Shown: positions 54,701-60,700 of the stretch, in pieces
Layout: each line of letters opens with the position of its first letter
How positions within the stretch are numbered: the first letter of the stretch is position 1
NCBI RefSeq assembly: GCF_002078875.1
Contig: NC_034421.1
Location: forward strand, 130,055 to 194,054
From: Numida meleagris
Taxonomy: Eukaryota; Chordata; Aves; Galliformes; Numididae
DNA: 64,000 nt
Direction of reading: 5' to 3'
Notes under the pieces: model-generated
Told to the model about the DNA's origin: nothing
Database searches by the model: none
What the model saw: the letters and a program-made list of their open reading frames with translations, nothing else
Translations under genes and position numbers: made by a program

Positions 54701-57700
54701 TTCTAGGAGAAAAACAGCACTGATAATGCACCAATGTTTATAGTTTCTGCTCAGCAGTGTTACATGGAGTGAAAGGCCCAAGGAGCTGGGAGGAAACAGA
54801 ATTAGGACAGCTGACTTAAACTATCCAAAGTATTATTCCATACCATATGTGGAAGGAGTTTTGAAAAGGGGGGAAATTCATCTCACTCTCTTCCACTGCT
54901 TCGGGGGCTTAGTTGGGCATTGGTCAGGAAGGTGGTGAGCAATTGCTTGTGCATCACTTCTTATGTATATTCATATATATATATAATATATATATTATAA
55001 ATAGTCAGAACTATTGTCCTTTTCCTTATTTTTATCTTAGTAAATAGTTTTATCTTAACCCACAAGTTCTACTTTTTTTTCCCCTATTCTCTCCCCTATC
55101 GCACTGGGAAGGTGGGGAGTGAATGAATGACTGTGTGGTATTGAGCCATCTGGCGACTTAAACTGCAACAGAAACTTTGCAATTTTAATACATCAACATG
55201 ATTGTCTATTTTCCCTGTTTTAAGTTTTTCTCTTATCTACTCAGATCAAATCGAGCTCTTATTAATGTTTGGATTCCCTCAGTCTTTCTGCGTGGAAAAG
55301 CTGCCAATGCATTCCATGTTTATCAAGTAAGTAATACTTTTTAACACGGATGCTGTAGTAAAGTTTCTGACTGAAATAAATCTCAGTGTAATTTTATTAG
55401 AGATAGTCCGAATGACTTGTCAAGAAAATTTTAGTTTAAATTTCACACAATATAAATAAGTAAATGTCTTCTAACAGTATTCTGCTTCATTAAAATGTAG
55501 GGCATATTTGCTACTATTTTGCTTAGGTGCTTCAAAAATTTTGTTTATTCTTACCGGTAACTTCTCATTAAACTTAGAAGGTCACTCCAAAAGTAATGCT
55601 TCCTCTTTATTTCGGTGGAACCTGCAACAGATCCAAAGAGCACAATAACACTATTAGATAGAGCAAGTTCTCAGCTACAGAAGACTATTTTTCAACAGAG
55701 TCATCAACATTAGCTGTGCATTTTGGCTGGTGATAAACAAGAGCCTGTGTGCTGATCTTATCAAAATGTGTCGCTGTCACCCCTTGCTGAAAGGCACAAC
55801 CCACTGCCTCACTGTGCTAACATCTACTGTTTGGTCTCCATAAACATTAAGAAATCATTGATGAATATCAGTGCAAGCTATTTTTCCCTCATGGAGGAAT
55901 TCAGTTCCACATCTTTGCTTTATATTCATTTCCATGTCAGACACCATTTTGCCAGACTGCCCCTCTGCTGCCATCTGTTGCATGGCAACAAAATGTAATG
56001 GAATATTGGCAGGAAGATTCAACCTCTACTGTCATCCCACCAACATCTGCTTCTGATATTGTGAGACAATGTAATAAAATAGGAGGCATTACTTCTGGAG
56101 CAGCTCTTGTAGTTGGATTTTTTGACAGAATTTGACTGTACCTGATTATAAAAAGAAATCATGAAAGCACAGAGAACATTTGAGATTCATGTGTATTGCA
56201 GATATTTGGCGTGAGGGTTTTTTTTAATTGGAAAAAATACTGAAATAAACCAAACTTCCCAATATGAAAGATTTTCAGGGATTTATCCAAAGCCTACTGG
56301 AGTTCAGAAAATATGTTCTGCTGCTACAGAGTGGCTTTGAATAGATTTCATCCATTGCTCATTTTTAATGAAAAACAAAGAATTCTGACTGTTAGAGTGG
56401 GCCTCTAACAAGAAAAAATAAAGCCACATTCATAGCAAGATTCTAAAATATTTGAAATTTTACATAGTCAAAAAGAGTTTTGAGAATATTCTTATTTATT
56501 TCTGCAATATATAGTCATGATATTGAATATGAAAAATTTGTTTATCTGTTTGAATAATGTATAAATATTATACAGTCTATAATAGACATAGAATGTCTTT
56601 TATCAGTTGTTTATGTTTAGTTACTGAAATGCACAGAACACCACAGAACTCTTATGAGCAGTTATAGAATCATAGAATTAGCTAGGTTGGAAAAGACCTA
56701 CAAGATCATCCAGTCCAACCATCCACCTACCACCAATATAACCCCACTAAACCATGTCGCTCAACAACATCTAAATGTTTCTTGAACACCGCCAGGGACG
56801 GTGACTCCACCACCTCATGGGCAGCCCATTCCAGCACCTGACCACTCTCTCAGAAAGGTAGTATTTCCTATTGTCCAGCCTAAATCTCCCCTGGTGCAAC
56901 TTGAGGCCGTTCCCCCTCATCCTGTCACTAGTTACAAGAGAGAAGAGGCTGACCCCCAGCTCACTACAACCTCCCTTCAGGTAGTTACAGAGAGCGAAAA
57001 GGTCTCCCCTGAGCCTCCTCTTCTCCAGACTGAACAATCCCAGCTCCCTCAGCCGCTCTTCATAAGCCCTGTGCTCCAGACCCCTCACCTCCTTCTTCGC
57101 CCTCTTCTGAACACGCTCCAGGGCCTCAATGTCTTTCCTGCAGTGAGGGGCCCAAAACTGGACACAGTACTCGAGGTGCGGCCTCACCAGGGCTGAGCAC
57201 AGAGGGACAATTACCTCCCTACTCCTGCTGGCAACTCTATTCCTGATACAAGCCAGGATGCCATTGGCCTTCTTGGCCACCTGGGCACACTGCTGGTTCA
57301 TGCTCAGCCGAGCACTGACCAATACCCCCAGGTCCGTTTCCTCCACACAATCCTCCAGCCACTCTGCCCCAAGCCTGTAGCGTTGCCTAGGGCTGTTGCG
57401 GCCAAAGTGCAGGACCCGGCACTTGATCTTGTTGAACCTCATCCCATTGGCTTCAGCCCAGAGATCCAGCCTGTTCAGATCTCTCTGTAGGACCTTGCTA
57501 CCCCCAGGCAGATCGACGCTTCCTGCCAGCTTGGTGTCATCTGCAAACTTACTGAGGGTGCTCTCAGTGCCCTCAATACTCTACTTTGTCTTTAGATGTT
57601 TTAAAAAGCGAGCAAGAACTACCTATAGGAGTAGAACTACCTATTTGTAAGATTTGCAAGAACTACCTATTTGTATCAGCTTTGCAAGAAATCTGTTTGT

Positions 57701-60700
57701 AGTACATCAGTGCAAAGGATAGTGAGAATTCTTGGTAGCAGTATTGCAGCATGTTGATATTATTGAGGTCATTTCCAATATATTTTAGAGCTCAGATTTT
57801 TCTGAATTCTTGAGGAACCTTGGACATAAAAACTGACTGTTAATTGTGAGAAAAAGTTGTCAAATAAATAGAGCTGAAATGCGCCAGTTGGAACAGATGA
57901 AGTTTGAAACTTGTTTGGATAAGTGTAAACTTCAGATATGCTAAGCATTTATGACTGTACTTAAAACTAATGGGAATGGTGCTTAGCCTGCTTCAAAATT
58001 AGGTCGTATATATGTATAAAACACTTAAGTAGTATGTTACAATCATAGAATCACAGAATCCTTAGAGTTGGAAGGGACCTTTAATGGTCATCTAGTCCAA
58101 CTCCCCTGTAGTGAACAGGGACATGCACAGCTAGATCAGGCTGCCCAGGGCCTGATCCAGCCTCGCCTTGAAAGTCTCCAGGGATGGGGCATCCACCACG
58201 TCACTGGGCAACCTGTGCCAGTGCCTCACCACCCTCACTGTAGACGACTTTTTCCTTATATCTAACCTAAATCTACTTTCTTTAAGGTTGAAGCCATTTC
58301 CCCTTGTTCTGTCACCACAGGCCCTGCTAAAGAATCTGTCCTTTTCTTTCCTGTAGCTCCCCTTTAGATGCTGACAGGCTGCTATCAGGTTACCTCATAG
58401 CCTTCTCTTCTCCAGGCTCCGAGGTGTTGATGCCAAATGTCACCAAAAAGCATGGACCTCAACCACTGCTTTCCCAAACGAAATTCATCTAAATATATTT
58501 GAAACATGGATTGATTTCTTCTGCTTTTTCTGTTATTAGAAAGCTAAAGAGATTGTCTTCCTCTTCCCTCCTCTTCTGTGCTGTGTTGTCAACCTCTGCT
58601 GGTTAGAAATTGCATATCTCTGGAGCATATTTTTAGTTGAGGTAGAGTAGAAGCCAGTGTCAGATTTGCTATTTCGGATTTATTACCGATGCACCCAGGA
58701 ACTGTCCCTTTTAACTCATCAATATGTATTTCTAGCAGAAAATTAACTACCAAGTACTTAACATGTGGATTGGAAATTACCAAAAGAGGGTGGATATGTC
58801 TAATAACGTGGAAAAGTATGAAGTGATCAGTACAGTATCTGTCATTTCTCAACCTGGAGTTATGAATTATTCTTCTTAGGAATATAATATTAAGGAAAAG
58901 TAAATCTGGGTAGCTGTGTCTCATCAAAATCAATACCAATTTTCCATTTGTATTTCTTAAATCAGGAGTATATATATATATATTTGTTTTTAATTTTACT
59001 GCAGAATTTTTAAGCTTTTTTTGAAGGGCATTTCAAAGCCTTTCTTTTTGTCACGTTAATATTTCAGTATGTTTCAGATGTCATGTTCAAAATTAATTTT
59101 CTATCCTTAAAAAAAAAATACAACAAAAAGCAGATGTTATGAATATAGATGGAAAAATTGCCAGCTCCAGAATAATGGTTAATAAAAGTTTCAACAATCA
59201 AATTGTTTCTTTAATTTCTGTTAAGAATTAAATTTTCTAGACAATCTCAGGAATAAAGCAGTGTGCTCTTATAGCAAGCAACATTTTATAATGAATCCTA
59301 TTAGATGTGGAAATTTTAAGCAGACCTCTTTATTTGCAGAGTTGCATCACACTCCTGCGCTGATAATTAACTGGCAGCATTTAGTGGTTATAAATCTTAA
59401 GAATTTAAAAACAAGATCTAGAAACAGCCACATTTTATGTTTAGACTGAATTCAAGGGTACAGTTGCGAGCAGCAGAATAATAAGCACTCACACCTTAGC
59501 ACCATCTAGAATTCTCTTTGAAATTAACAAAAGCCATAGACTTGTATCAGTAAGCTGTGGATGTTGAAACTGTTAGGTGGTGTATCCATTTTGGTAATAA
59601 ATCTAGTTAGAATTGGTTGTGCACTTAATTGCATTTATGATGTTCCCTTCCAAATTTTTTTTTCACTTGTCTTCTGAAATATCAACATTTCACAGTAGTA
59701 GGTCAACATTCAGATAGCTGCAATAAATAGTAACTGCAATAAATAATAAAGGAACCTTTGCATTTGTGATATAGGGCTTTTAAAATTAAATAGGCATTTA
59801 GGACTTTCTTTCTTCTTGCACTGTGAATAGTTAGCTGAAGATGGAGAGTCCTGCTGAGAAGAGATAGCTATAAGTATTGTGAAGTTTAATTTTGTCATTC
59901 TCTAGAGTAGCACAAGGAAATTTGACTGTTAAATGGAGAGGGAGAGACTTCATGTTTGTGGGTGGACTTCAGAGAAATCTTGGGGAAGATATCAGTCCAT
60001 TTGGTATTCAGTGACACAGGGTAAAGGAGGATACGTAGGACATCAGAGAGGTGGAGATCCAGTATTTTGGCACATGAATGAAATAAAAGTTGGAAGAAGA
60101 AAGGGTTTGGATCAGGATTTGATGTTTCTGGAATAAAGGGAATTTTCACAGGAGGGGCAATTTTAAATGCAGGACTCAGTTATTGGCTCTTAATGATTAT
60201 AGGAGAATTTATAAACTGAAAAGTAGAGAACGCTTACATATACAGAAGAGCAGATATGTGTGGTGGGAATAGGAACTGAAATAAGGTAAAATTCCTTAAT
60301 TTAAATTATACTGTAAAAGAGAGAGTACAGTAGCAATCTTTCATATCATGAAAGGCATGGAGAGATTTTAAACTGTTTCAATATGTAAATTAGAGCATTT
60401 TTTGATACTACTAGGTTAAATTTCCAAAAGTTCTGACAGTGGTTTTCTGCTCAACATAATTGGAATTTGAGACTTCTTACCTCAGAGTTTGCAAATACTT
60501 TAAGTTCACGTGGATCAAAAAAATTATTGAGCTAATTAAATTGAAGAAAAATCAATCGAAACACAGATGTTATTTTTTTATCAGGAAATCTCTAAATAGC
60601 TCTGTTTTGGAGGGTGGGCAACATTTCTGGATATATATCACTATATTTTATGTTAATCTAAAAATGTACTGGAGAAAATACATTTCTGAATTCACCAGAT

